NCBI GenBank assembly: GCA_963786195.1
Contig: CAWAYH010000012.1
Span: forward strand, 124,001 to 188,000
Length of the DNA: 64,000 nucleotides
Direction of reading: 5' to 3'
From: CAWAYH01 sp963786195
GTDB lineage: Bacteria > Acidobacteriota > Vicinamibacteria > Vicinamibacterales > 2-12-FULL-66-21
This document shows, piece after piece, positions 28,457 to 36,343 of the stretch. Below the pieces are notes generated by a model. The model was not told the DNA's origin and did not search any database. It saw only the letters and a program-made list of their open reading frames with translations. A program made the position numbers and the translations under genes. Each line of letters starts with the position of its first letter. The stretch's first letter is position 1.

Positions 28457-28873
28457 TTCGCGGACAGGATATCAGGTCCGGTAGCTCGGGGGTCCGGTCG
28501 CTCGGCGCTCGGCAGTTCGGGGGCTCGGGGGGGCGGAGCTCGGAAGTTCGTGGGTTGGGCGACAGCGGGCCGAAACAGTCCACAGTTCTTCCACAGGCCC
28601 GTTTTTGTGGCCTTTTCCCTAGGGTCTGATAATGAGTGTTATGTTAACTAAACCTGCGGTGACACCTGGGGAAGGCCTCGAGTGGCCTGGTCTCCTCCTA
28701 AACCGCGTCCCCGGGGCCCCGAGTTCTCGGCCAGCACCCGAGCTACCGGCCGTCCGAGCAACCGCACCTCTGAGTTCCGGACCTCCGCGTGCGGATCCCG
28801 AGCTACCGGATCCCCGAGCTACCGGATCCCGAGCTACCGGATCCCGAGTTACCGGATCCCCGAGCTACCGGGC
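28457..28873. other. 417-bp spacer between lptFG and parB
   Basis: No gene is visible. The spacer holds inverted and tandem copies of a CCGAGCTACC(GG) word (28480-28545 in one orientation, 28705-28869 in the other). Around 28577-28600 are two TCCACA cores 12 bases apart and, further on, TTTTTGTGG, which weakly resemble DnaA boxes. An AT-rich patch lies at 28628-28655. No canonical parS palindrome was found. Confidence 0.5.
28793..28869. repeat. Five tandem 15/16-bp units GGATCCC(C)GAG(C/T)TACC
   Basis: Units start at 28793, 28808, 28824, 28839 and 28854, two of them with an extra C. They abut the parB stop codon. The core word CCGAGCTACC also occurs, inverted, near 28490. It is not CRISPR-like because there are no unique spacers. 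Confidence 0.85.
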
Positions 28874-29692
28874 CTACGACTTGCGGAGTTCTTCGATGAT
28901 GGTTTCGAGTGCGGCGATGACCTCGTCACGCTCGACGCGTGACTTGGTGAAGCGCAGCTGCAGCTTGAAGGCTTTGGTCGGCGCCTTGTAGCTGAAGACG
29001 TAGGCTTTGGGGCGTCCTGCCTTGGGTTTGGCGGTCTCTTTTCGAATGGCCTCGCGCGTGGCGCCGCCGTCACGGGCCAGCCGTTCGACCAGGGCGACCA
29101 TTTTCTGGGGGTCTCCCTGCCTAACTACCTGCAAAAGCAGTGATTTAGAGTGAATGTCGGCCAGCCGACAGAGGTTCTTGACCTCTTCGGGGATGCCGTT
29201 CAGCGACAGGGACTCGGTAATGGACGTCCGGGACTTCCCCAGCCGCCTGGCCATGTCCTCGTGCGTGTAATTGCAGCGGGTCGACAGCGCATGCAGCGCC
29301 TCGGCTTCTTCGAACGGCGTCAGATCCTTGCGCTGGATGTTCTCGACCAGGGCGATCTCGATGATCTCGTTGTCGTCGACCTCGCGGATGACGATGGGGA
29401 TCTCGCGCAGGCCGACCTGGATGGCCGCCTGGTAGCGCCGCTCGCCGGCGACGATCTGGAACCGCCGGCCCTGCTGGCGCACGATGATCGGCTCGATGAT
29501 GCCTTTTTCGGCGATCGACGCCATGAGCTCGGAGAGGTCGCCCATCACCTGACGCGGCTGGTTCGGATTGGGGTCGATCTGGTCGATGCCCACCATGCGC
29601 CCGATCGGGCTGCCCGCGGAGCTGGCCAGCGCCTCGACGTAATGCTCGTCGTGACGCATGCGGACGGTTTCCGGGAGTCCTCGCTTAGGCAC
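28874..29692 (-). CDS. parB: Chromosome-partitioning protein ParB
   Basis: A 272-residue ParB/Spo0J protein. The N-terminal CTPase/clamp domain includes IDPNPNQPR and the GERRYQA box (VAGERRYQAAIQVG). ALVENIQRKDLTPFEEA and the helix-turn-helix EDMARRLGKSRTSITESLSL follow, then a helical dimerisation region ending EELRKS. It loads on parS sites and works with ParA in chromosome segregation. Its start overlaps the parA stop by 8 bp. No parS consensus is apparent in this window. Confidence 0.93.
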   Translation of the reverse strand: MPKRGLPETVRMRHDEHYVEALASSAGSPIGRMVGIDQIDPNPNQPRQVMGDLSELMASIAEKGIIEPIIVRQQGRRFQIVAGERRYQAAIQVGLREIPIVIREVDDNEIIEIALVENIQRKDLTPFEEAEALHALSTRCNYTHEDMARRLGKSRTSITESLSLNGIPEEVKNLCRLADIHSKSLLLQVVRQGDPQKMVALVERLARDGGATREAIRKETAKPKAGRPKAYVFSYKAPTKAFKLQLRFTKSRVERDEVIAALETIIEELRKS

Positions 29693-30440
29693 GGTCCATG
29701 ACCTCCTCGCACAGGCGGTAGTACTCGGCCGCGCCGCTCGACTCCGGTGCGAACGTGAAGATCGATTCCTTGTACGCCGGGCTCTCTTCGAGCCGGACGC
29801 TCTTCGTGATCACCGTCTTGAACACCTTGCTCCCGAACACCTTGTCGATCTGCGACCGGATGTCGCGAGCCAGGGCGGTCCGGCGGTCGTGCATGGTGAT
29901 GACCACGCCCAGGATGCGCAGGCCCGGATTGGCACGAGCCCGGACCTTTTCGATGGTTTCGAGTAAGTCGTCCGTGCCTTCGAGCGCGAAGTAGGAGGAC
30001 TGAATCGGTATGAGGAGGTGCGACGCCGCCACCAGCGCGTTGACCGTCAGCAGCCCCAGCGTCGGCGGACAGTCGATGACGATGTGCGGGTACTGCGCGC
30101 GAATAGGCTCGAGTCGATCCTTCAGGCGGAAATGCGCGTCGAGCTCCCCTACGAGCTTCGCTTCGAGCTTGGCCAGCGCGATCCGCGCCGGCGCGACGAA
30201 CAGATTCGGATGCGTCGACGGGATGATCACGTCCGCAAAGCCGCACGCCGGATCCGAGATCGCATCGTAGACGCTCCGCGAGACTTGCCCGACGTCGAGA
30301 TACGACATCGAACTGTTGGCCTGCGGATCGAGATCGATGAGAAGAGTGGGCTTACCCCTGAGCGCGAGCGCCGCCGCGAGATTGATGGCGGTAGTGGTCT
30401 TGCCGACACCGCCTTTCTGATTGGCGATGGCGACGATCAT
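29685..30440 (-). CDS. parA: Chromosome-partitioning ATPase ParA
   Basis: A ParA/Soj ATPase. The deviant Walker A is NQKGGVGKTTTAINLA, with the signature lysine; LIDLDPQANSS and VIDCPPTLGLLT are the other Walker-type motifs. The ATG at 30440 begins the conserved MIVAIANQKGG. A GTG at 30473 would add eleven unconserved residues and would lie only 6 bases from the predicted transcript start. It overlaps parB by 8 bp, a coupled pair. It uses ATP-driven nucleoid binding to move ParB complexes. Confidence 0.93.
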   Translation of the reverse strand: MIVAIANQKGGVGKTTTAINLAAALALRGKPTLLIDLDPQANSSMSYLDVGQVSRSVYDAISDPACGFADVIIPSTHPNLFVAPARIALAKLEAKLVGELDAHFRLKDRLEPIRAQYPHIVIDCPPTLGLLTVNALVAASHLLIPIQSSYFALEGTDDLLETIEKVRARANPGLRILGVVITMHDRRTALARDIRSQIDKVFGSKVFKTVITKSVRLEESPAYKESIFTFAPESSGAAEYYRLCEEVMDRA

Positions 30441-30485
30441 CGGTACGAGCGGTGGCGGCGAGATGTTGGGCACCAGTTGCCCAGC

Positions 30486-30514
30486 ATTGTAGGGAGCGTG
30501 TGCGGATGTGTCAA
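30486..30514 (-). promoter_or_regulatory. parAB promoter
   Basis: TTGACA (30514-30509), a 17-base spacer and TACAAT (30491-30486) on the minus strand; eleven of twelve positions match the sigma-70 consensus. It predicts a transcript start near 30479. Confidence 0.65.
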
Positions 30515-30549
30515 TGCAGGAATGCCCGGAAGTGCCTGAAACTGCTCAA

Positions 30550-30586
30550 TCTGGCCATCTCGCCAACGCAGAGCGAGATGGTCAGA
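30550..30586. terminator. 14-bp hairpin between the BFN gene and parA
   Basis: TCTGGCCATCTCGC (30550-30563) pairs with GCGAGATGGTCAGA (30573-30586) with one G-U, around a 9-base loop. It lies 12 bases beyond the stop of the minus-strand nuclease gene, so a terminator or RNA-stabilising role fits, although there is no T-run. Confidence 0.45.
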
Positions 30587-30597
30587 TGGCCGGATGG

Positions 30598-31083
30598 CTA
30601 CATCTTGTAACGCCCCATCGCGTCGGGATCGAGGCTCTCGAGCCACTTCTGCAGCCGTTCGGAGTCCCCTTTTTCCGGCGCGAAGTCGACGGTCTTGGCG
30701 TGATCGATCACGCGGTCCTCGACGAAGATCGGCGCGCGCGCGCGAAGCGCCAGCGCAATCGCGTCGCTCGGCCTGGCGTCAATCGCCACCGCCTCGCCGT
30801 TGACCACGAGATAGATCAGCGCGTAGAACGTGTTCTCCTTCAGGTCCGACACGACGATCTTCTGGATGTCCGCCTTGAGATCGCAGATGACGTTCTTCAG
30901 CAGATCGTGCGTCATCGGCCGCGGCGTCGTCACGTTCTCGATCTGCAGAGCGATGGCGTTGGCCTCGAAGACGCCAACCCAGATGGGCAGCACCCGCTGA
31001 CCGTCCTTGTCGCGCAGGATGATGATCGGCATGTTGGTGATGGGATCCACCATCAGGCCCTTGATAGTCATCTCGATCTGCAT
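30598..31083 (-). CDS. Bifunctional nuclease (BFN/DUF151) family protein
   Basis: A 161-residue protein with the BFN domain: MTIKGLMVDPITNMPIIILR, LPIWVGVFEANAIALQIE and the conserved DARPSDAIALALRARAPIF. Plant homologues degrade RNA and DNA and affect ABA signalling; bacterial roles are unclear. The ATG at 31083 is preferred over the GTG one codon upstream because a GCGAGGG ribosome site precedes it. A good promoter lies at 31102-31130, so it can be transcribed separately from miaB. Confidence 0.85.
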   Translation of the reverse strand: MQIEMTIKGLMVDPITNMPIIILRDKDGQRVLPIWVGVFEANAIALQIENVTTPRPMTHDLLKNVICDLKADIQKIVVSDLKENTFYALIYLVVNGEAVAIDARPSDAIALALRARAPIFVEDRVIDHAKTVDFAPEKGDSERLQKWLESLDPDAMGRYKM

Positions 31084-31101
31084 CACGCCCTCGCTTGCCG
31101 A

Positions 31102-31130
31102 AACCTAGGTTGCTGCCCCGCCGATGTCAA
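31102..31130 (-). promoter_or_regulatory. Promoter of the BFN nuclease gene
   Basis: TTGACA (31130-31125), a 17-base spacer and TAGGTT (31107-31102) on the minus strand. The -35 box overlaps the miaB stop codon (31129-31127). Confidence 0.5.
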
Positions 31131-32461
31131 GCTGCGATTCGACGCCCGCTCAGGCTGTTCGGATTCGCTGCCGTGATCGTCACCCGCACGATCCGGCCGA
31201 TGAGATCCGGGCTGCCGGCGAAATTCACGACCGTGTTCCCCGTCGTCCGGCCCGACAGCTCCCACTCGCGCCGGCGGCTGCGCGAGTCGACCAGCACGTC
31301 GACCGTGCGTCCAATCTCCCGGGCGAACAGCGCGCCCTGGATGTCCTTCTGCAGCGCCTGCAGCGCCACGATGCGCCGCGTCTTCTCCGCCTCCGTGACG
31401 TCGTCCGGCAGACGCTTCTCGGCGAGCGTGTTCGGCCTCGGTGAGTACTTGAACGAGAACATGCTGTGATACCGAACAGCCTCGACCAGCGACAGCGTCT
31501 CCTCGAAGTCCGCGTCCGTCTCTCCGGGGAAACCAACGATCATATCGGTCGAGAGCGCGATGTCCGGCATGGCCTCCCGGAGCGTCGCCACGAGCTCCAG
31601 GTACTGCTCGCGCGTATGCCGGCGGCGCATCGCCGCGAGCACGCGCGAGGCGCCGGACTGCACCGGTAGATGGAGATGGCGGCAGACCTTCGGGAGTTCC
31701 CGCATGGCGCGGATCATTCGCGGGGTGACGTGGCGCGGGTGCGGGCTCGCAAACCGGATGCGCTCCAGTCCCTCGACCTCGCTCACGCGCTCGAGCAGCG
31801 CCGCGAAATCACACCGGGCATCGTCCGGCGCCTGGTAATGGTTCACGATCTGTCCGAGGAGCTGGACTTCCCTGGCGCCGCCGGCAACCGCCTCGCGCAC
31901 TTCGGCGACGATGGCTGACGAAGAGCGCATGCGCTCGTGACCGCGCGTGTAAGGCACGACGCAGAACGCGCAGAACTCGTTGCAGCCTTCGATGATGGTG
32001 ACGTACGCCTTGACGGGGTCGCTGCGCCGCGCGATGCCGAGCGGGAACGACACGTCGTCGAGCGGCTCGATGTCGATCGTCGCGGACGATCCCGCGGGCC
32101 GATCGAACGCCCCTGCAACCAGCATCGGGAGCCGCTTGATGTTCTGCGTCCCGATGACCACGTCGACTGCCGACGAGCGCTTGAGGATGGCGTCCCCTTC
32201 CTGCTGCGCCACGCAGCCCGCCACCGCGACCACCGGACGCTGGCCTTCCAGGAGCGCCTGCTGACGAATCTCCCCCAGCCGCGTGAACAGCTTTTCCTCG
32301 GCGCGCTCGCGCACGCTGCAGGTGTTGATGACGATCACGTCTGCATCGCGCTCGTCGCTCGTCGGCTCGTAGCCGGCCTGATCGAGCAGACCCGACATGC
32401 GCTCGGAGTCGTGCACGTTCATCTGGCAGCCGTGCGTTTCGATGAGATATTTCCTGGCCAT
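31127..32461 (-). CDS. miaB: tRNA methylthiotransferase MiaB
   Basis: A 444-residue radical-SAM enzyme that adds 2-methylthio to i6A37 in tRNA. The N-terminal domain has three cysteines for an auxiliary cluster (THGCQMNVHDSE, NTCSVRERAEEK, VAGCVAQQEG). The radical-SAM cluster motif CNEFCAFC is in EGCNEFCAFCVVPYTRG. A TRAM domain closes the protein (RTVDVLVDSRSRRREWELSG). It sits 5 bases after recN and is probably co-transcribed with it. Its N-terminal MARKYLIETHGCQMN is the usual MiaB start. Confidence 0.93.
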   Translation of the reverse strand: MARKYLIETHGCQMNVHDSERMSGLLDQAGYEPTSDERDADVIVINTCSVRERAEEKLFTRLGEIRQQALLEGQRPVVAVAGCVAQQEGDAILKRSSAVDVVIGTQNIKRLPMLVAGAFDRPAGSSATIDIEPLDDVSFPLGIARRSDPVKAYVTIIEGCNEFCAFCVVPYTRGHERMRSSSAIVAEVREAVAGGAREVQLLGQIVNHYQAPDDARCDFAALLERVSEVEGLERIRFASPHPRHVTPRMIRAMRELPKVCRHLHLPVQSGASRVLAAMRRRHTREQYLELVATLREAMPDIALSTDMIVGFPGETDADFEETLSLVEAVRYHSMFSFKYSPRPNTLAEKRLPDDVTEAEKTRRIVALQALQKDIQGALFAREIGRTVDVLVDSRSRRREWELSGRTTGNTVVNFAGSPDLIGRIVRVTITAANPNSLSGRRIAA

Positions 32462-32466
32462 CTCGC

Positions 32467-34206
32467 TTAGTGGCGCCGCGCCGTTTCGCTTTCGCCTTTT
32501 GCCGTTTGTTCGCCTTTCGCTCGCTTCGCTCGGGCTGCCAGCATCTCGCCGGCGCTCGCGCGGATGGCGGCCGAGATTTCCTTTCCCCCTATCATGCGCG
32601 CAAGTTCCTCCTCGCGATCCACCGGCTGCAGCCGCTCGACCCGGGTCAGCGTCCTGCCCTGTCGCACGGACTTGGCGATCCGGATATGCGATTCACCGTA
32701 CGCTGCGATTTGCGGCAGGTGCGTGATGCAGAGCACCTGGGATCGGTCGGCCAGCCTGCGAAGCCTGAGACCGACCACATCCGCGACTGCCCCGCCGATG
32801 CCGGCGTCGACCTCGTCGAAGATGAGCGTTTTCCCTGGCGCGTCGGTCGACGCGAGTGTCTTCAGCGCGAGCATGATTCGCGACAGCTCGCCGCCCGAGG
32901 CGACTCGAGCGAGCGGCCGGAGCTCCTCGCCGGGATTCGGCGAGATGTAGAACTCGGCGTGCTCGCGGCCGCGTTCGGTCCACTCGTCTTCCGACCGGGC
33001 CGTTTCGAAGCGAACGTCACAACGGGTGCGAGGCATGGCGAGGTCGGCAAGGGATCGTTCCAGCATGCGGCTGAACTCACCCGCCGCGGCCTTCCGGCGA
33101 TCCGACAGCGTCGTCGACTGTGTCACATATTCCTGTCGCGCGCGCTCGAGGGCGGCATCCAGCTCGCCAGTGCGCTCGACGCTGTTCTCCAGGTCCCGGA
33201 GCTCGCGCCGCAGGGACTCCACCTTTGCGATGACGTCAGCGAGCGCGGGCCCGTGCTTCTTCTTGAGACGCTCGAGCGCCGCCAGGCGGTCTTCGACTTC
33301 CTGAAGCCGGGCCGGGCTCGCATCGATGTTCGCGGCGTACGAGCGAAGAAAATACGCGAGGTCTTCCAACAGTGGTTTGACGGTGTCGCGGGCCGACAGG
33401 TACGGTCCGAAACGCTCATCAATCGCTGCCAGCTCCCCCACCTTCCGCCAGACGTTGCCGAGCGCCGCGAGCGCGGCCTGGTCCCCTTCATAGAGCGACT
33501 GATACGCGTCGTCGCAGAGGCGCTGCAGCTTGTCGGCGTTGGCGAGGACCACACGCGCGGCGGCCAGCTCGTCGTCCTCGCCCGGTTTCGGCGAGACGCG
33601 ATCGATCTCTGCGATCTGGAACGCGACGAACTCGGCGCGCGATGCGCCCTCTCGCTGGCGCGCGATCAGCCGCTCGCGTTCGCTCTTGACGGCTCGGTAC
33701 GACTCGAACGCGCCCGCGACCGCCGTGCGGTCCTCTTCGGCGTCCGCGAATGCATCGAGCACGTCCAAATGTGAAGCGGGATCGAGCAGCACCTGATGTT
33801 CGTGCTGGCCGTGCAGATCGACGAGCTCGGCCGAGAGCAGCCGCAGCGCGGCGCTCGTCGCGAGCGCGCCATCCACGAATGCGCGGCTGCGGCCCTGTGC
33901 GGAAATCTCGCGTCGCACGATGATCTCGCGGCCGTCAGCAGCCTCGAACACGGCTTGAATCGTCGCGAGGTCTTCGCCGGTGCGCACGAGATCGGCGGAC
34001 GCGCGTCCCCCGACGAGGAGCCCGACGGCGCCGACGAGGATCGACTTTCCGGCGCCGGTTTCGCCCGTCAGCACGGTGAAACCCGGATGAAACTCGAATT
34101 CGAGCTGGTCGATGACGGCGAGGTGGCTGATGGACAGGTACCGGAGCAAGTGACGACTTTCTGAGCCCGGCGCGCACGTTTTCGTCGGCGTGGCTCGAAG
34201 TACCAT
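32467..34206 (-). CDS. recN: DNA repair protein RecN
   Basis: An SMC-like ATPase for double-strand break repair. The Walker A is LTGETGAGKSILVGAVGLLV, a long central coiled coil follows (about residues 150-380), then the ABC signature VASGGELSRIMLALK and Walker B TLIFDEVDAGIGG. Conserved homology begins LRYLSISHLAVIDQ, encoded from a TTG at 34149; the ATG at 34206 is the first methionine near it. The last residues (AKRAKGEQTAKGESETARRH) are encoded by a short-period repeat and look like a repeat-derived extension. It is divergent from tolQ. Confidence 0.9.
   Translation of the reverse strand: MVLRATPTKTCAPGSESRHLLRYLSISHLAVIDQLEFEFHPGFTVLTGETGAGKSILVGAVGLLVGGRASADLVRTGEDLATIQAVFEAADGREIIVRREISAQGRSRAFVDGALATSAALRLLSAELVDLHGQHEHQVLLDPASHLDVLDAFADAEEDRTAVAGAFESYRAVKSERERLIARQREGASRAEFVAFQIAEIDRVSPKPGEDDELAAARVVLANADKLQRLCDDAYQSLYEGDQAALAALGNVWRKVGELAAIDERFGPYLSARDTVKPLLEDLAYFLRSYAANIDASPARLQEVEDRLAALERLKKKHGPALADVIAKVESLRRELRDLENSVERTGELDAALERARQEYVTQSTTLSDRRKAAAGEFSRMLERSLADLAMPRTRCDVRFETARSEDEWTERGREHAEFYISPNPGEELRPLARVASGGELSRIMLALKTLASTDAPGKTLIFDEVDAGIGGAVADVVGLRLRRLADRSQVLCITHLPQIAAYGESHIRIAKSVRQGRTLTRVERLQPVDREEELARMIGGKEISAAIRASAGEMLAARAKRAKGEQTAKGESETARRH
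32482..32530. repeat. Short-period repeat forming the recN 3' end
   Basis: The tract is built of TTTCGC(C)TTTGCC-like words with a 7- to 10-base period, such as GTTTCGCTTTCGCC and TTCGCCTTTCGCTCGC. It encodes the low-complexity RecN tail. It resembles the phrase repeats found in this window's spacers. Confidence 0.55.
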
Positions 34207-34218
34207 CTTATCAGATGT

Positions 34219-34247
34219 TTGACAGCCTCCAGGTGGCGTGTTACTCT
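34219..34247 (+). promoter_or_regulatory. tol operon promoter
   Basis: TTGACA (34219-34224), a 17-base spacer and TACTCT (34242-34247). Initiation near 34254 excludes the ATG at 34215 and supports the TTG start of tolQ at 34305. Confidence 0.55.
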
Positions 34248-34304
34248 GGCCGGGCTTGCGCTGTCCCAGCGGCGCGGTCTGAACGTCTTGTCGCGGAGGG
34301 CTGT

Positions 34305-35075
34305 TTGCACATCCCTGTCTACGCGCTTGCGCTGTTTGCGCAGGCGTCGCAGCCGGAAGCTGGGTCCGGCGAGTTGGGCACGAACACCGATATCGTTCAT
34401 CTGATCCGGGACGCCTCACTATTCGCCCAGATCGTCCTCGGCATCCTGCTGGTGTTCTCGGCGTTGTCGTGGGGCGTCATTCTTCACAAGATCTGGGTGT
34501 TCCGACGCGCCGATCGTCAGACGTCGATGTTCCTGGCCGTCTTTCGCAAGAGCAGCAAGTTCTCCGAGGTGCAGGCCGTCTGCGCCTCGCTCAGCGACAG
34601 TCCGCTCGTCGGACTGTTCCAGGCCGGCTACGCCGAAGTCAACGCGCAGCTCCGCGCGCAACAAACTGGCGACGGTCCAAAACCAGCCATGGCGCCCGCG
34701 CGTCCAACTCTCAAGAGCCTCGAGGCCGTCGACCGGGCACTGCTGCGCGCGAACATGGTCGAGATGACGAAGCTCGAACGACGGGTGTCGTTTCTCGCGA
34801 CGACGGCGAGCATCACGCCGTTCATCGGGCTGTTCGGCACGGTGTGGGGAATCATGGACTCGTTTCAGAGCATCGGTTCCGTCGGCAGCACGAGCCTCGG
34901 CGTCGTCGCGCCTGGCATCGCTGAAGCGCTCATCGCGACGGCGGCCGGCCTGTTCGCCGCGATACCGGCCGTCTACTTCTACAACCACTTCACGCAGCGC
35001 GTGAAGCTGTTTGCGACGGTGATGGACGATTTCTCGCTCGAGTTCCTGAACATCTGCGAGCGGAACTTCACATAG
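34305..35075 (+). CDS. tolQ: TolQ/ExbB-type proton channel subunit
   Basis: A MotA/TolQ/ExbB-family protein of 256 residues. Three transmembrane helices are visible: one near ASLFAQIVLGILLVFSALSW, and two around SITPFIGLFGTVWGIMDSF and GIAEALIATAAGLFAAIPAV. The conserved GLFGTVWGIM and the threonine of IATAAGL match the proton pathway. The TTG start has GGAGGG 5 bases upstream and lies after the mapped promoter. It is followed by tolR, a TonB-like gene, tolB, pal and cpoB, so TolQ rather than ExbB is the right reading. Confidence 0.88.
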   Translation: MHIPVYALALFAQASQPEAGSGELGTNTDIVHLIRDASLFAQIVLGILLVFSALSWGVILHKIWVFRRADRQTSMFLAVFRKSSKFSEVQAVCASLSDSPLVGLFQAGYAEVNAQLRAQQTGDGPKPAMAPARPTLKSLEAVDRALLRANMVEMTKLERRVSFLATTASITPFIGLFGTVWGIMDSFQSIGSVGSTSLGVVAPGIAEALIATAAGLFAAIPAVYFYNHFTQRVKLFATVMDDFSLEFLNICERNFT

Positions 35076-35087
35076 GCGAGGCTAACG

Positions 35088-35552
35088 GTGCCGACGATTC
35101 AAAGCCACAACACCGGCGGCGGAGGGCGCGGCCGCGGACGCGGCGCGCATGTGGCCACGTCCCTCTCGGAGATCAACGTCGTCCCGCTCGTCGACGTCAT
35201 GCTCGTGTTGCTCATCATTTTCATGGTGACGGCACCGATGATGCAGCAGGGACTCCAGGTCAACCTGCCGCAGGCGAGCAAAGCGCGCCCGATCCAGGCG
35301 CAGCCGATCTACATTACGGTGCCGGCGGACTTCGCACGGAGCCGGGTGGTGCAGATCAACAAGGATGAGGTTCGCATCGAGCTGCTCGGCGAGCGCATTC
35401 GTCAGGCGTTCCTCACGCGCGACGACAAGTCGGTGTTCATTCGCGCCGATGCGGCGGTGAGCATGCAGGATTTCTGGGACGTCACCGAAAAGCTGAAGGA
35501 TGCGGGCGTCGACAAGGTCGGCATGATGTCGAGGCCACGGGAGCGACGGTAG
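35088..35552 (+). CDS. tolR: TolR/ExbD-type stator subunit
   Basis: A 154-residue TolR/ExbD protein. One membrane helix contains the proton-carrying Asp in INVVPLVDVMLVLLIIFMV, followed by APMMQQGLQVNLP and a periplasmic domain ending RERR. The N-terminus is unusual, with a Gly/Arg run (GGGGRGRGRG). A GTG start lies 12 bases after tolQ. With TolQ it uses the proton gradient to energise the TonB/TolA-like partner encoded next. Confidence 0.9.
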   Translation: MPTIQSHNTGGGGRGRGRGAHVATSLSEINVVPLVDVMLVLLIIFMVTAPMMQQGLQVNLPQASKARPIQAQPIYITVPADFARSRVVQINKDEVRIELLGERIRQAFLTRDDKSVFIRADAAVSMQDFWDVTEKLKDAGVDKVGMMSRPRERR

Positions 35553-35556
35553 AAGC

Positions 35557-36343
35557 ATGCACAACGGCGTCAGCGACATCCTGATCGACCGGAGCCGGGA
35601 GGCAGAAGGCCTCAACCGGATGGTCATCGTGTCGTTGGTCGCGCATGGTGTGCTCCTGACCGCCCTTGTGCTCATGCCCGCCGGATGGTGGTCGTCGCCC
35701 CGCGCAGCCGATGAGTCCGCGATGATGATCCAGCTGGCCGGCGGAGCGCCGGGTCCGGACAGCGGCGGCATGACGCAGATATCCGCTGCGCCCGTGCAGA
35801 GCGTGGCGCCCGACGCGTCGCCGGCGGTTCGGCCGGCGCCCGCGAAGCCCGAGATGGTCGCGCCCGAGCCGGACGTCAAGGTCAAGCCGACGCCAGCGAA
35901 GCCGGTCGAGAAGCCTGCCGACAAGTCCGCGAGCAGGAAGCCGACGGCAGGGCCGGAGATCAAGTCGGGCGCGGCGCGGGTTCCAACGCCAGGGCGTCGC
36001 GGTGCCGTTTGGAGGCTTGTCGAGCAGCGGCGGGGCCGGGTTCGGCGAGACGAGGATCGACGGCGACTTCTGCTGTCCCGACTACATCTCAGACCATGAA
36101 CCGGCTGATCTACTACGAACTGGAATCAGCATCTGGGCGCGGCCGGCCTGGTCGAGGTCAAGTTCACCATCCGGCGCGACGGTATGCTGACGCAACGTCG
36201 AGGTCGCGAAGAGCAGCAACAACCCGCTGCTCGATCTGGAGTCGCGACGCGCGGTGCTCGTGACGCTGAAGCTGCCCCCGCTGCCGGAACAGTTCGACCG
36301 TCCATCGCTCACTGTGTACCTGTCGTTCATCTACAAACGCTGA
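35557..36343 (+). CDS. TonB-like energy transducer in the TolA position (frameshifted)
   Basis: A protein with a short cytoplasmic segment, one membrane anchor (VIVSLVAHGVLLTALVLM), a Pro/Lys/Ala-rich periplasmic spacer (PEPDVKVKPTPAKP) and a TonB-type C-terminal domain. The C-terminal pieces read VPFGGLSSSGGAGFGETRID, GDFCCPDYIS, MNRLIYY, LVEVKFTIRRDGMLT and VEVAKSSNNPLLDL, ending FIYKR. The frame changes near 35993, 36095 and 36195. It sits exactly where tolA stands in the Tol operon and presumably links TolQR to TolB-Pal. The adjacent Cys-Cys pair in FCCPDY is notable. The stop TGA overlaps the tolB ATG. Confidence 0.72.

Noticed and set aside
28793..28869. Tandem repeats as a CRISPR array
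   Set aside because: Units are contiguous at 15-16 bp with no unique spacers, and no cas genes are nearby.
28457..28873. parS site next to parB
   Set aside because: No TGTTCCACGTGAAACA-like palindrome was found; the repeats here have a different core.
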